Of a stretch of 64,000 nt of DNA, positions 52,821-61,945 are shown piece after piece. Location: NCBI RefSeq assembly GCF_900111885.1, contig NZ_FOKG01000007.1, positions 186,001 through 250,000 of the forward strand. The letters run 5' to 3'. Below the pieces are notes generated by a model. The model was not told where the DNA came from and did not search any database. It saw only the letters and a list, made by a program, of their open reading frames with translations. Position 1 is the first letter of the stretch. Each line of letters begins with the position of its first letter. Made by a program: the position numbers and the translations under genes. The DNA is from Amycolatopsis marina. Lineage in GTDB: Bacteria; Actinomycetota; Actinomycetes; Mycobacteriales; Pseudonocardiaceae.

Positions 52821-53195
52821 TCAGAAGCCGAACACGCCGGAGGACTCGGCGCCCGCGACACACGCGTTGGGGTAGACGGTCTCGAAGACGACCGGGTCAC
52901 CGCGCCAGTGTCCGTGCGCGGTCGCCTGTACCGGCGAGTAGATCAACGCGCACGCGACTTCCTGGGTCTCGAGGTCCTCGAAGTCCCCGTCCGCGTCGGC
53001 CAGTGCGTCGCAGGCCTCGGCGGGCGACGGGTGGTTCCCGGTCGCGGGGTCGCAGTGCAGGACGACGGACTTCGCGCTGCCGTTGACGTCGTGAGTCGTC
53101 AGCGTGAGCGCCGAGTCGGCGGGGGTCACCGGCCCTCCGATGCACATCAGGGTGAGAGCGCAAGCGGAAAGGGGTTCGAAAGGGAACAAAGGCAT
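52821..53195 (-). CDS. Subtilisin inhibitor-like (SSI) secreted protease inhibitor
   Basis: A 124-residue protein of the Streptomyces subtilisin inhibitor family. It has LTTHDVNGSAKSVVLHCDPATG, NHPSPAEACDALADADGDFE, the reactive loop region ACALIYSPVQATAHGHW and VFETVYPNACVAGAESSGVF. Four cysteines fit two disulfides. By alignment with SSI (CPMVYDPV) the P1-P1' bond is Leu-Ile, favouring subtilisin- or chymotrypsin-like targets. From ATG 53195 the signal peptide lacks a positive N region, so the true start may be upstream. It sits alone between pucR and the permease. Confidence 0.9.
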   Translation of the reverse strand: MPLFPFEPLSACALTLMCIGGPVTPADSALTLTTHDVNGSAKSVVLHCDPATGNHPSPAEACDALADADGDFEDLETQEVACALIYSPVQATAHGHWRGDPVVFETVYPNACVAGAESSGVFGF

Positions 53196-53271
53196 ACTTC
53201 GTCTATCGGCAGCCAGGTACTGGTCACTGTGTGACTCGCCCGAGTGAACTTTGGCTACCCGATCGTGGGAA

Positions 53272-54936
53272 TCAGGCCGGTTCGGTGCCGTTCCTGCCCG
53301 CTCTGCCTTCTTCGACGTCGAGGGCGAGCAGGGCGACATGCAGCGAGAGCATCGATTCCGGATCCTCCAGCGGTACTCCCAGCACCTGCTCGATCCGGGC
53401 GAGTTGCTGGTAGTAGGCGGTCCGCGAGGTGTGTGCGGCAGCGGCGGCGGCCGACTTGTTCCCACCGTGTACGCAGAAGTGCCGCAGCGCCTGTACCAGT
53501 CTGCTGCCGGTAACCGCATCTCTGGCCCGCAGTGCGCTCAGCTCCCGCGCCGCGAACGCCGTCACCCGGTCGTCGTCCGCCAGTAGGTGCAGCAGGCCGC
53601 GGAGCCGGACGTCCTCGAGGCGGTAGTACGTCTCCGGCCCCTCGGCGATCCCGGTGGCTCCGGCCGCTGCCGTGGTGGCCCCCGCGACGTGCCCGGCCTC
53701 GGTGAGCGTGCGTCCCGCTTCGCCTGCCGCCTCGACCACACTGCCTACCGCGACTATGGCGGGCACCGTGCTTCTGTGTTGGTGCAACTCCCGAGCCAGC
53801 CTGCGCAGGACCGCATCGGCGTCCGCACCCGGCGACAGTGAGACAAGGGCGTTGACCTCGCTGTCGCCGGTATCGGCGACCAGCGCGGAGACCCGTGCCC
53901 TCCGCGCGGCGAGGGCGGTGACCTCGGCGAGGTCGCGCAGCAGCGGCTGGACCGCGGCTACCGGGGCGGGGAAAGCGGCCGTGGTGAGACTCGGCCGGAT
54001 GGCGACCCCGATCAGCCGTCTGCCCGTCAGGTCGACGGCCAGCGCGGCGGAACGCGCGAGCACCTCCGCCGACGGTGCGGGACGGCGGAGCAGTTCGGCG
54101 AGCACGGCCCGGTGCGCCTGTCGTTCCAGGCTCTCACCCTCCCTGGCGAGCAGCCGGTACACCGCGAGGGCCGACGCCGCGCGCTCGGCGACCACGACGT
54201 GCCGGTGTGGCGGAGGTTCCGCGGAGACCAGCACGAGTCTGCCCCAGTCGCGGCCGCGGGCGCCCACGATCGTCACCAGCCAACCCGCGCCGTGGTGGTA
54301 CCCCGTGCGCTCGCCGAGACGAACCGCCTTCGACCGGGTCTGCCAGCGGTACAGCAGTTCCCCCGGATCACTTCCCGCGGTGTCGTAGGCCAGCACCTCG
54401 TGGGAGAGCGTTTCCAGCACCACCGGAAGCTCCGTGCTTCGGGCGACCTCCCGCAGCACCTTGTCCGGTTCCGCACCCGCCACCGTCAGTGCCGTGAACG
54501 CCTGGTGAACCTGTTCCGCTGCCCGCAGCTCGGCCACCTGGTTGTCGACGATCAGCCCGTTCACCGTCTCGGTCACCGTGACATAGCGGGTCTCGCGCGA
54601 CAGTGTCACCAACGGGATGCCGTACCGGTCGGCCGCCTTGTGCAACGCGGGCGGTAGTACGTCGTTCCAATGCCGCACCAGTTCGATGACCACACCGGAG
54701 GCACCGACCGCGTCCAGCTCCTCGATGTATCCCGCGAGCGCGACCTCGTCGTCGGGGAGCGCGATGCCGGTGGTGAGCACGAGTTCGCCGCCCTTGAGCA
54801 GGTGGGCGATGTCGGCGACCTCGGCGACGTGGACCCACCGGACGCTGCGGTCCAGCCCTTCGGCCCCGGCGGCGACCCTCGGCCCACCGTGCCGGATCAC
54901 CGGCAGGGCCAACACGTCCGCGACGGTCGGGTACAT
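53272..54936 (-). CDS. PucR-family transcriptional regulator
   Basis: A 554-residue regulator from ATG 54936 (GGAGGGTGT upstream). An N-terminal PucR domain (MYPTVADVLALPVIRHGGPR, LLKGGELVLTTGIAL), a central GGDEF-like segment and a C-terminal HTH_30 domain (LVQALRHFCVHGGNKSAAAA, HTSRTAYYQQLARIEQVLGV) match purine-catabolism regulators. It probably controls the permease-amidase-hydantoinase operon and the divergent aminotransferase 181 bases away. The inducer is unknown. Confidence 0.93.
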   Translation of the reverse strand: MYPTVADVLALPVIRHGGPRVAAGAEGLDRSVRWVHVAEVADIAHLLKGGELVLTTGIALPDDEVALAGYIEELDAVGASGVVIELVRHWNDVLPPALHKAADRYGIPLVTLSRETRYVTVTETVNGLIVDNQVAELRAAEQVHQAFTALTVAGAEPDKVLREVARSTELPVVLETLSHEVLAYDTAGSDPGELLYRWQTRSKAVRLGERTGYHHGAGWLVTIVGARGRDWGRLVLVSAEPPPHRHVVVAERAASALAVYRLLAREGESLERQAHRAVLAELLRRPAPSAEVLARSAALAVDLTGRRLIGVAIRPSLTTAAFPAPVAAVQPLLRDLAEVTALAARRARVSALVADTGDSEVNALVSLSPGADADAVLRRLARELHQHRSTVPAIVAVGSVVEAAGEAGRTLTEAGHVAGATTAAAGATGIAEGPETYYRLEDVRLRGLLHLLADDDRVTAFAARELSALRARDAVTGSRLVQALRHFCVHGGNKSAAAAAAHTSRTAYYQQLARIEQVLGVPLEDPESMLSLHVALLALDVEEGRAGRNGTEPA

Positions 54937-55117
54937 CGACACCCTCCATGCTGCTGAGTCGCGAGTACGCGCACTTCTCGAGACACGGGATCGATCAGGC
55001 ACAAACTGTACGGCCGCGACCCGTAGTCCGTACATGTTGTCGGTGGCGGCGCCGAGACCGCTGCGGCAAAACTCGCTGAAGGGGGCGGGAAGCGGTTCGC
55101 GGCGAAGGGAACGGCGC

Positions 55118-56428
55118 ATGACGGAGGCAGAACTGCTGGCCCGGCACCGGGCGGTGTTACCGAACTGGCTCGCGCTGTACTACCAGGAGCCGATCGAGAT
55201 CGTCCGTGCGCACGGCAGGCACGTGACGGACTCGCAGGGCCGAACCTACCTCGACTTCTTCGCCGGCATTCTGACCAACGCCATCGGTTACGGCATCGCC
55301 GAGATCTCCGACGCCGTCCGCAGCCAGCTCGATACCGGTGTCATGCACACCTCGACGCTCTACCTCATCCGCAGGCAGGTCGAACTGGCGGAGCGGATCG
55401 CCGAACTGTCCGGTATCCCGGACGCCAAGGTCTTCTTCACCAGTTCGGGTACCGAGGCCAACGAGACGGCGCTGATGCTGGCCACCCAGTACCGCCGGAG
55501 CAACCAGATCCTGGCGTTGCGCAACTCCTATCACGGCAGGGCGTTCGCGACGGTCGGTATCACCGGGAACCGGGGCTGGTCGGCCACCTCGCTGTCCCCG
55601 GTGCGGGTCAGTCATGTGCACGGTGGATACCGCTACCGGGGGCCCTTCGCGGGATGGTCCGACGCCGACTACATCGCCGCCTGTGTCCAGGACCTGCGCG
55701 ACGTGTTGCAGACCACCACCTCCGGTGACGTAGCGGCGCTGATCGCCGAGCCGATCCAGGGCGTCGGCGGATTCAACGTGCCGCCGGACGGCCTGTTCGC
55801 CGCGTTCAAGGAGGTGCTCGACGAGTACGGGATCCTGCTGATCTCCGACGAGGTGCAGACCGGCTGGGGCCGGACCGGCGAGCATTTCTGGGGTATCGGC
55901 GCCCACGGCGTCACCCCGGACGCGATGACGTTCGCCAAGGGGCTGGGCAACGGCCTCGCCATCGGTGGTGTCGTGGCCCGTGGCGAGCTGATGGACTGCC
56001 TCACCGCCAACTCGATCTCCACCTTCGGCGGCAATCCGCTGGCCACCGCGGGGGCGGCCGCGACACTGGACTACCTGCTCGACCACGATCTGCAGGGCAA
56101 CGCGGCGAAGCTCGGGGACCGGCTGCTCGCCGGTCTGCGGGAGATCGGCGCGCGCACGGACGTCGTCGGCGACGTCCGTGGCAAGGGCCTGATGATCGGG
56201 ATCGAGTTGGTGGAGCCAGGCGGCAGCGACCCGAGCCCGGCGACAGCGAGCGCGGTACTGGAGCACACCCGCGAGCGCGGGCTGCTCGTCGGCAAGGGCG
56301 GGCTGCACAACAACGTCATTCGCCTGGCGCCGCCGATGACGCTGACCGGCGAGGAGGCCGAGCAGGCCCTGGACGTTCTCGGCGAGAGCATCGCCGCGGT
56401 CGGCAAGGGGCACACTGGCGCAGGCTGA
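55118..56428 (+). CDS. Class III aminotransferase, probable omega-amino acid:pyruvate type
   Basis: A 436-residue PLP enzyme. Evidence is [79 protein letters not shown] and the PLP lysine in [10 protein letters not shown]. In this cluster it fits removal of the amino group from beta-alanine (or a similar omega-amino acid) released by the amidase. It starts at ATG 55118, divergent from pucR. The specific amino acid is inference. Confidence 0.9.
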   Translation: MTEAELLARHRAVLPNWLALYYQEPIEIVRAHGRHVTDSQGRTYLDFFAGILTNAIGYGIAEISDAVRSQLDTGVMHTSTLYLIRRQVELAERIAELSGIPDAKVFFTSSGTEANETALMLATQYRRSNQILALRNSYHGRAFATVGITGNRGWSATSLSPVRVSHVHGGYRYRGPFAGWSDADYIAACVQDLRDVLQTTTSGDVAALIAEPIQGVGGFNVPPDGLFAAFKEVLDEYGILLISDEVQTGWGRTGEHFWGIGAHGVTPDAMTFAKGLGNGLAIGGVVARGELMDCLTANSISTFGGNPLATAGAAATLDYLLDHDLQGNAAKLGDRLLAGLREIGARTDVVGDVRGKGLMIGIELVEPGGSDPSPATASAVLEHTRERGLLVGKGGLHNNVIRLAPPMTLTGEEAEQALDVLGESIAAVGKGHTGAG

Positions 56429-56510
56429 TTGCACCCGCCGCCGTGGGCACCAACCGGTACGTAAACTCGTTGTCAGGTACGCAGCAGGTCTGACGACGCA
56501 GGAGGTGCCG

Positions 56511-57536
56511 GTGGCCAACTCGGACGAACGCCGTTTCGAAGTCCTGCGTGCGATCGTCGCGGACTACGTCTCCAATCAGGAGCCGGTGGGTTCCAAGGCG
56601 ATCGTGGACCGGCACAACCTCGGTGTGTCCAGTGCCACTGTGCGTAACGACATGGCGGCGCTGGAGGAGGACGGCTACATCACACAACCGCACACCAGCG
56701 CGGGGCGGATACCGACGGACAAGGGCTACCGCCTTTTCGTTGATCGTCTTTCGGAGATCAAGCCGCTCAGCGGTGCCGAGCGCAGGGCCATCACCAGTTT
56801 CCTCGACGGCGCGATCGACCTGGACGACGTGCTGCGCAGGTCGGTGCGGTTACTCGCCCAGCTGACCAGGCAGGTCGCGATCGTGCAGTACCCGATGCTG
56901 ACCAACTCGACGGTTCGCCACGTCGAGGTGGTGCCGCTCACCGCGGCCAGGCTGATGCTGGTGCTGATCACCGACACCGGCCGGGTCGACCAGCGCACCG
57001 TCGACCTCGGCGACGTCATCAGCGAGGACAACGTCTCCCGGCTGCGCACTGTGCTGAACTCGACACTGGCCGGGCAGCGACTGTCGGAGGCTGCCGCGAA
57101 GGTGGCCGAACTGCCGGACCAGTCGCCCGCCGAGTTGCGTGACACCATGACCAGGGTCTGTACCGTGCTGGTGGAGTCATTGGTCGAGCATCCGGAGGAA
57201 CGCCTGGTGCTCGGCGGTACGGCGAACCTGACCCGCAACGTCGCGGATTTCCCAGGGTCGTTGCGACAGGTGCTGGAGGCGCTCGAGGAACAGGTTGTGA
57301 TGCTCAAGCTGCTCGCCGCGGCCCGCAACCCCGGTGCCATCTCCGTGCGTATCGGTGAGGAAAATGAGGACGAGCAGATGCGCAGTACCTCGGTCGTGTC
57401 GATCGGCTACGGCATGGACGACATGCTGCTGGGCGGCATCGGCGTGATCGGACCGACGAGGATGGACTACCCGAGCACGATCGCCGCGGTACGCGCCGTG
57501 GCCAATTACGTGGGCCAGATCCTGTCCGGCAAGTAG
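56511..57536 (+). CDS. hrcA: Heat-inducible transcription repressor HrcA
   Basis: A 341-residue repressor. The N-terminal winged helix is [20 protein letters not shown], then [40 protein letters not shown]. The C-terminal GAF-like part ends [22 protein letters not shown]. Start is GTG 56511 with GGAGG at 56501-56505; the in-frame GTG at 56505 lies in the ribosome-binding site. In other actinobacteria HrcA acts on groEL/groES through CIRCE; I see no CIRCE here. It leads into dnaJ, as in M. tuberculosis. Confidence 0.95.
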   Translation: MANSDERRFEVLRAIVADYVSNQEPVGSKAIVDRHNLGVSSATVRNDMAALEEDGYITQPHTSAGRIPTDKGYRLFVDRLSEIKPLSGAERRAITSFLDGAIDLDDVLRRSVRLLAQLTRQVAIVQYPMLTNSTVRHVEVVPLTAARLMLVLITDTGRVDQRTVDLGDVISEDNVSRLRTVLNSTLAGQRLSEAAAKVAELPDQSPAELRDTMTRVCTVLVESLVEHPEERLVLGGTANLTRNVADFPGSLRQVLEALEEQVVMLKLLAAARNPGAISVRIGEENEDEQMRSTSVVSIGYGMDDMLLGGIGVIGPTRMDYPSTIAAVRAVANYVGQILSGK

Positions 57537-57581
57537 CCGGGGGATCACATGCGCCCGAATACCTAGGAGGACGGCAAGACG

Positions 57582-58745
57582 GTGGCGAGGGACTATTACG
57601 GCACCCTGGGGGTGGCCAAGAACGCGTCGGATCAGGAGATCAAGCGCGCCTACCGCAAGCTCGCGCGGGAACTGCACCCCGACGTGAATCCCTCCGAGGA
57701 CGCGCAGCACAAGTTCAGCGAGGTCACCAGCGCCTACGAGGTCCTGTCCGACCCGCAGAAGCGCAAGATCGTCGACCTCGGCGGGGACCCGATGGACAGC
57801 GGCGCGGGCGGCGGTGGCGGGCGGGACCCGTTCGCCGGGTTCGGCGGGCTCGGCGACATCATGGACGCCTTCTTCGGCGCCGCGGGTGGCGGCGGGGGTC
57901 GTGGCCGCGGGCCACGCAGCCGCGTGCAGCCCGGCTCGGACGCCCTGATCCGGATCGGTCTGACGCTCGAGGAGTGCGCCACCGGCGTGGACAGGGAGAT
58001 CACCGTCGACACGGCGACCCTCTGCGACCTGTGCCGCGGTGCGGGCACCGGTGAGGGCGGCACCACGGCGACGTGTGACACCTGTGGCGGCGCGGGGGAG
58101 ATCCAGTCCGTGCAGCGCTCCTTCCTCGGTCAGGTCGTGACCGCTCGGCCGTGCCCGGTGTGCCGGGGCTTCGGCGAGGTGATCACCGATCCCTGCAGGC
58201 AGTGTGGCGGCGACGGCCGGGTGCGTTCTCGTCGTGACGTCACGGCCAAGATCCCCCCAGGCGTCGGCGACGGCATGCGCATCAGGCTCTCCGGCCAGGG
58301 CGAGGTCGGCCCCGGCGGCGGTCCGGCCGGCGACCTCTACGTGGAGGTCGACGAGGCCCCGCACGAGGTGTTCGTCCGGCAGGGCAACGACCTGCACTGC
58401 AACTTCCGCATTCCGATGACCACGGCCGCGCTCGGCGCGACAGTGCCGCTGGAGACACTGATCGACGGCGAGCACGACATCGACATCGAGCCGGGCACCC
58501 AGCCCAACACGGAGCTCGTGCTGACCGGGCTCGGCATGCCGCGGCTGCGCTCCTCCGGGCGGGTCGACGGACGCGGTGACCTGCACGTGCACATCGATGT
58601 CGTGGTGCCGACGAAACTCGACGACGGCCAGGAGGAGTTGCTGCGCGAGCTGGCGCAGCGCCGTGGTGAGGAGTCGGCGACGCTGGCCAGCAACGGCAGC
58701 AAGCACGGCGGGCTCTTCTCGAAGCTGCGCGCCAGGTCCCGGTAG
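57582..58745 (+). CDS. dnaJ2: Chaperone protein DnaJ (DnaJ2 type)
   Basis: A 387-residue type I J-protein. The J domain has HPD at residues 32-34, then a Gly-rich region ([20 protein letters not shown]). All four zinc-binding CxxCxGxG repeats are present ([32 protein letters not shown]) and the C-terminal substrate domains follow. It is the HrcA-linked copy, not the DnaK-linked DnaJ1. It starts at GTG 57582 with AGGAGGAC before it. Its TAG shares a base with the rsmE start. Confidence 0.95.
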   Translation: MARDYYGTLGVAKNASDQEIKRAYRKLARELHPDVNPSEDAQHKFSEVTSAYEVLSDPQKRKIVDLGGDPMDSGAGGGGGRDPFAGFGGLGDIMDAFFGAAGGGGGRGRGPRSRVQPGSDALIRIGLTLEECATGVDREITVDTATLCDLCRGAGTGEGGTTATCDTCGGAGEIQSVQRSFLGQVVTARPCPVCRGFGEVITDPCRQCGGDGRVRSRRDVTAKIPPGVGDGMRIRLSGQGEVGPGGGPAGDLYVEVDEAPHEVFVRQGNDLHCNFRIPMTTAALGATVPLETLIDGEHDIDIEPGTQPNTELVLTGLGMPRLRSSGRVDGRGDLHVHIDVVVPTKLDDGQEELLRELAQRRGEESATLASNGSKHGGLFSKLRARSR

Positions 58746-59506
58746 TGCCTGAGGCGGGGGGAGCCACTCCGCCGGTGTTCCTCGTCCCGCGGCTGCCGGA
58801 GGGCACGGAGGCCGTGCTCGGCGGCGAGGAGGCCCGGCACGCCGCCACCGTGCGGCGGCTGCGTCAGGGGGAGCGGCTCGTGCTCTCCGACGGCGCGGGC
58901 GGGCTGGCCGACTGCGTCGTCGTCGAGGCGCGGCCGGGCCGGGACGCCGAGCTGGTTCTCGAGATCCGGCAGCGGCGCCACGAACCCGCTCCGGAACTCA
59001 CCGTCACCGTCGTGCAAGCCCTGGCCAAGGGGGACAGGGGAGAGCTCGCGGTGGAACTCGCCACCGAGGCGGGGGCCGACGCCGTGCTCCCGTGGCGAGC
59101 CGCGCGCAGCGTCGCTCGCTGGGACGACGGTCCGCGCGGCGCCAAAGCACTGGAACGCTGGCGGGGGGCGGCGAGATCCGCGGCAAAGCAGGCAAGGCGT
59201 GCGTGGGTGCCCGAGGTCTTCGCGCCGGTGAGCACGCGTGAGCTCGTGGACCGCGTTCGCGACAGCGCCCGCACGCTGGTGCTCGAAGCGGCGGCAGCGG
59301 GGCCGCTCGGCGCGGCTGTGCTTCCCGAGCGAGGCGAGGTGCTGCTCGTCGTCGGCCCCGAGGGCGGCATCACGGCCGAGGAGCTCGCCGCGCTCGCCGG
59401 GGCGGGTGCTGTCAGTGTGCGGCTCGGGCACACGGTCCTGCGGACTTCGACCGCGGCTGCCGTCGCGCTCGGCGCGATCGGCGTGCTCAGCAGTCGCTGG
59501 CGCTGA
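58745..59506 (+). CDS. rsmE: 16S rRNA (uracil1498-N3)-methyltransferase
   Basis: A 253-residue SPOUT-class enzyme that methylates U1498 in the 30S decoding region. RsmE features are an N-terminal PUA-like part (GEEARHAATVRRLRQGERLV), TVVQALAKGDRGELAVELAT, and the knot VVGPEGGITAEELAAL plus LGHTVLRTSTAAAVAL. It overlaps dnaJ2 by one base (TAGTG). The dnaJ2-rsmE order is the same in M. tuberculosis. Confidence 0.94.
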   Translation: MPEAGGATPPVFLVPRLPEGTEAVLGGEEARHAATVRRLRQGERLVLSDGAGGLADCVVVEARPGRDAELVLEIRQRRHEPAPELTVTVVQALAKGDRGELAVELATEAGADAVLPWRAARSVARWDDGPRGAKALERWRGAARSAAKQARRAWVPEVFAPVSTRELVDRVRDSARTLVLEAAAAGPLGAAVLPERGEVLLVVGPEGGITAEELAALAGAGAVSVRLGHTVLRTSTAAAVALGAIGVLSSRWR

Positions 59507-59811
59507 TCCCGGCTGAGCCGCGAACCTCCACCGAACGCGGACGTACGGCGGATGTGGCATCGGCTATTTGCTCGCAATCGGGGGCCAATCCTGGCGCAGG
59601 TCCGGCGACGCGTTTATCCTTGGCGATTGACGCCACGCAGGTTTTGGCGCTCCGGGGGATTGGTTCCGGTGCGTCGATGTCACCGCCGGACACCTCCCCC
59701 CTCGGTCCGGCGGAGCCGCGGCGGCGGTGGAGCGACCCCCAGGCTTCACCGCCCCGCGGCGTTCTACGTTCCGGGGCATCCCCGTGAAAGCGGGGCACTA
59801 GAGTTTCGGGC
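59507..59811. other. Gap of 305 bp between rsmE and the HIT protein gene
   Basis: No gene is supported here. The 5' half is unremarkable. Near the 3' end CCCCG and CGGGG (59777-59793) form a small hairpin, followed by TAGAGT as a possible -10 close to the HIT gene start. Short open frames across the region have the composition of high-GC shadows. Confidence 0.5.
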
Positions 59812-60171
59812 ATGAGCGACGCCGAGAACTTGTTCGAGCGGATCATCGCCAGGGAGATACCGGCGGAGATCGTCCACGAGACCGACACCACGCTGGCTTT
59901 CCGGGACATTTCACCGCAGGCGAGTTCACACGTGCTCGTGGTGCCGAAGAAGCGGTACCGCAATGTGGCGGAACTCGCGGCCGCGGACGCCGGACTGCTC
60001 GCCGAGGTACTGCGCACGGCGGCGATCGTGGCCGAACTCGAGGGGATCGACGAGTCCGGCTATCGGGTGGTCTTCAACACCGGCGCTGACGCTGGTCAGA
60101 CCGTCTTCCACGTGCATGCCCACGTCCTCGGCGGCGAGCAGCTCGGGTTCTTCGGCCGGCACGAGGGCTGA
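59812..60171 (+). CDS. HIT-family nucleotide hydrolase
   Basis: A 119-residue histidine-triad protein. The active site HVHAHV spans residues 100-105, and FERIIAREIPAEIVHETDTT, HVLVVPKKRYRNVAEL and RVVFNTGADAGQTVFH match Hint/HinT enzymes that hydrolyse purine phosphoramidates or acyl-AMP. It starts at ATG 59812. The next gene is 129 bases away, so they may have separate promoters. Confidence 0.94.
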   Translation: MSDAENLFERIIAREIPAEIVHETDTTLAFRDISPQASSHVLVVPKKRYRNVAELAAADAGLLAEVLRTAAIVAELEGIDESGYRVVFNTGADAGQTVFHVHAHVLGGEQLGFFGRHEG

Positions 60172-60300
60172 GGCGCGGGTCGGCGCGACGGGTAGGACAC
60201 CGGGAACGCGACTGCGCGCACACCTCCGGTACCGCTAGCATCGAGGGCGTCCATACCGAACAACGACAAGCGAACGCGCAGAAAGCAGGCCCGAGCGCAC

Positions 60301-61377
60301 GTGGCCGGTACCGCACAGGGTGGAGCCGCCCGATCCGACGACGTCCCGGAGAACATTCCGCAGCCGACGTCCGGGGCTGCAGTTCCACCGGCACAGTCCA
60401 AGTTCCCCGTTCCCGACGCCGCGGTGCTCACGCTGCTGGGTTCCCGGGACGAGAACCTCCGTATCGTCGAGGAGTTGCTGGACGCGGACGTGCACGTCCG
60501 CGGTAACGAGGTGACCCTGACCGGCGCCCCCGCCGACATCGCCTTCGCGGAACGGGTGTTCGCCGAGCTGGTGACGCTGGCAAGCCACGGGCAGCAGGTC
60601 GGGCCCGACATGGTGCGCCGCACGATCGGCATGCTGTCCGCGGGCAGCTCCGAATCGCCCGCCGAAGTGCTCAGCATGGACATCCTGTCCCGCCGCGGGC
60701 GCACGATCAGGCCCAAGACGCTGAACCAGAAGCGCTACGTCGACGCCATCGACAAGCACACGGTCGTGTTCGGGATCGGCCCGGCCGGTACCGGCAAGAC
60801 CTACCTCGCCATGGCGAAAGCCGTGCAGGCACTGCAGGCCAAGCAGGTGACCCGCATCGTGCTCACCCGGCCCGCCGTCGAGGCGGGGGAGCGGCTCGGT
60901 TACCTGCCGGGAACCCTGTACGAGAAGATCGACCCCTACCTGCGGCCGCTCTACGACGCGTTGCACGACATGGTCGATCCGGAGTCGATTCCGCGCCTGA
61001 TGCAGGCCGGGACCATCGAGATCGCACCGCTGGCGTACATGCGCGGACGCACGCTCAACGACGCGTTCATCATCCTCGACGAGGCGCAGAACACCACGCC
61101 CGAGCAGATGAAGATGTTCCTCACCCGGCTCGGTTTCGGCTCGAAGATCGTGGTGACCGGCGACGTCACGCAGGTCGACCTGCCCAGTGGGCAGCGCAGT
61201 GGCCTGCGGGTCGTCCGGGAGATCCTCGAGGGTGTGGACGACCTGCATTTCACCACCCTGACCAGTCAGGACGTCGTGCGGCACCGCCTGGTCGGCGACA
61301 TCGTCGACGCCTACGAGAAGTGGCAGGTGGCCGAGGGCTCGCGGGAGTCGGGCAAGTCCTGGAAGGGCCGCCGGTAA
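60301..61377 (+). CDS. phoH: PhoH-like ATPase/RNA helicase
   Basis: A 358-residue PhoH protein. Walker A is [13 protein letters not shown] at residues 158-170, Walker [12 protein letters not shown], and [17 protein letters not shown] and [16 protein letters not shown] follow. A KH-like N-terminal region comes first. PhoH-YbeY pairs are linked to RNA processing and rRNA quality control. It starts at GTG 60301 with no strong ribosome-binding site; the first 30 residues are Gly/Ala/Pro-rich, so the start may be later. Corresponds to Rv2368c. Confidence 0.92.
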   Translation: MAGTAQGGAARSDDVPENIPQPTSGAAVPPAQSKFPVPDAAVLTLLGSRDENLRIVEELLDADVHVRGNEVTLTGAPADIAFAERVFAELVTLASHGQQVGPDMVRRTIGMLSAGSSESPAEVLSMDILSRRGRTIRPKTLNQKRYVDAIDKHTVVFGIGPAGTGKTYLAMAKAVQALQAKQVTRIVLTRPAVEAGERLGYLPGTLYEKIDPYLRPLYDALHDMVDPESIPRLMQAGTIEIAPLAYMRGRTLNDAFIILDEAQNTTPEQMKMFLTRLGFGSKIVVTGDVTQVDLPSGQRSGLRVVREILEGVDDLHFTTLTSQDVVRHRLVGDIVDAYEKWQVAEGSRESGKSWKGRR

Positions 61378-61381
61378 CCGG

Positions 61382-61936
61382 ATGAGTATCGAGATCGCCA
61401 ACGAGTCGGGCGTGCAGGTGGACGAGACGTCCATCGTCTCCGCGGCCCGGTTCGCCCTGGACAAGATGGAAGTCAGCCCGCTCGCGGAGCTGTCGGTCAT
61501 GCTGGTCACCCTCGAGGTGATGGAGGACCTGCACGAACGGTGGATGGACCTGCCGGGCCCGACGGACGTGATGGCCTTCCCGATGGACGAGCTGGAGTCG
61601 ACCCGGCGGCCGGACGCTCCCGAGTCCTCCCCCGCGCTGCTCGGGGACATCGTGCTCTGCCCTGCCTTCGCGAAGGATCAGGCGCATGCGGCGGGTCACT
61701 CGCTGACCGACGAGTTGCACCTGCTGACCGTGCACGGTGTGTTGCATCTGCTCGGATACGACCACGCGGAACCAACTGAGGAACGCGAGATGTTCGGCCT
61801 GCAGAAGCGCATCCTCGCCGAGTTCCAGGCCGCCACACTGGCCGCGCAGCGCAGGGACGCACAGCGCAGCGCCGACGACCGTCTGCTCGGCACGGTGGGC
61901 CTTGACGGAGGCCCCGCCGACCCGCCGGGTCACTAG
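61382..61936 (+). CDS. ybeY: Endoribonuclease YbeY (rRNA maturation factor)
   Basis: A 184-residue zinc-dependent single-strand RNase needed for 16S rRNA 3'-end maturation. The zinc motif is [11 protein letters not shown] with His118, His122 and His128; [14 protein letters not shown] and [11 protein letters not shown] are also conserved. A tail of about 50 residues past the catalytic core, rich in Ala/Arg/Asp, is longer than in many homologues. It starts at ATG 61382, four bases after phoH. Confidence 0.95.
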   Translation: MSIEIANESGVQVDETSIVSAARFALDKMEVSPLAELSVMLVTLEVMEDLHERWMDLPGPTDVMAFPMDELESTRRPDAPESSPALLGDIVLCPAFAKDQAHAAGHSLTDELHLLTVHGVLHLLGYDHAEPTEEREMFGLQKRILAEFQAATLAAQRRDAQRSADDRLLGTVGLDGGPADPPGH

Positions 61937-61945
61937 GTCCGCACC

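Noticed and set aside
56429..56510. CIRCE operator upstream of hrcA
   Set aside because: No TTAGCACTC-N9-GAGTGCTAA or near match is present in this gap.
57177..58706. 509-codon minus-strand frame opposite hrcA/dnaJ2
   Set aside because: It mirrors two well-supported genes and has no protein-family features.
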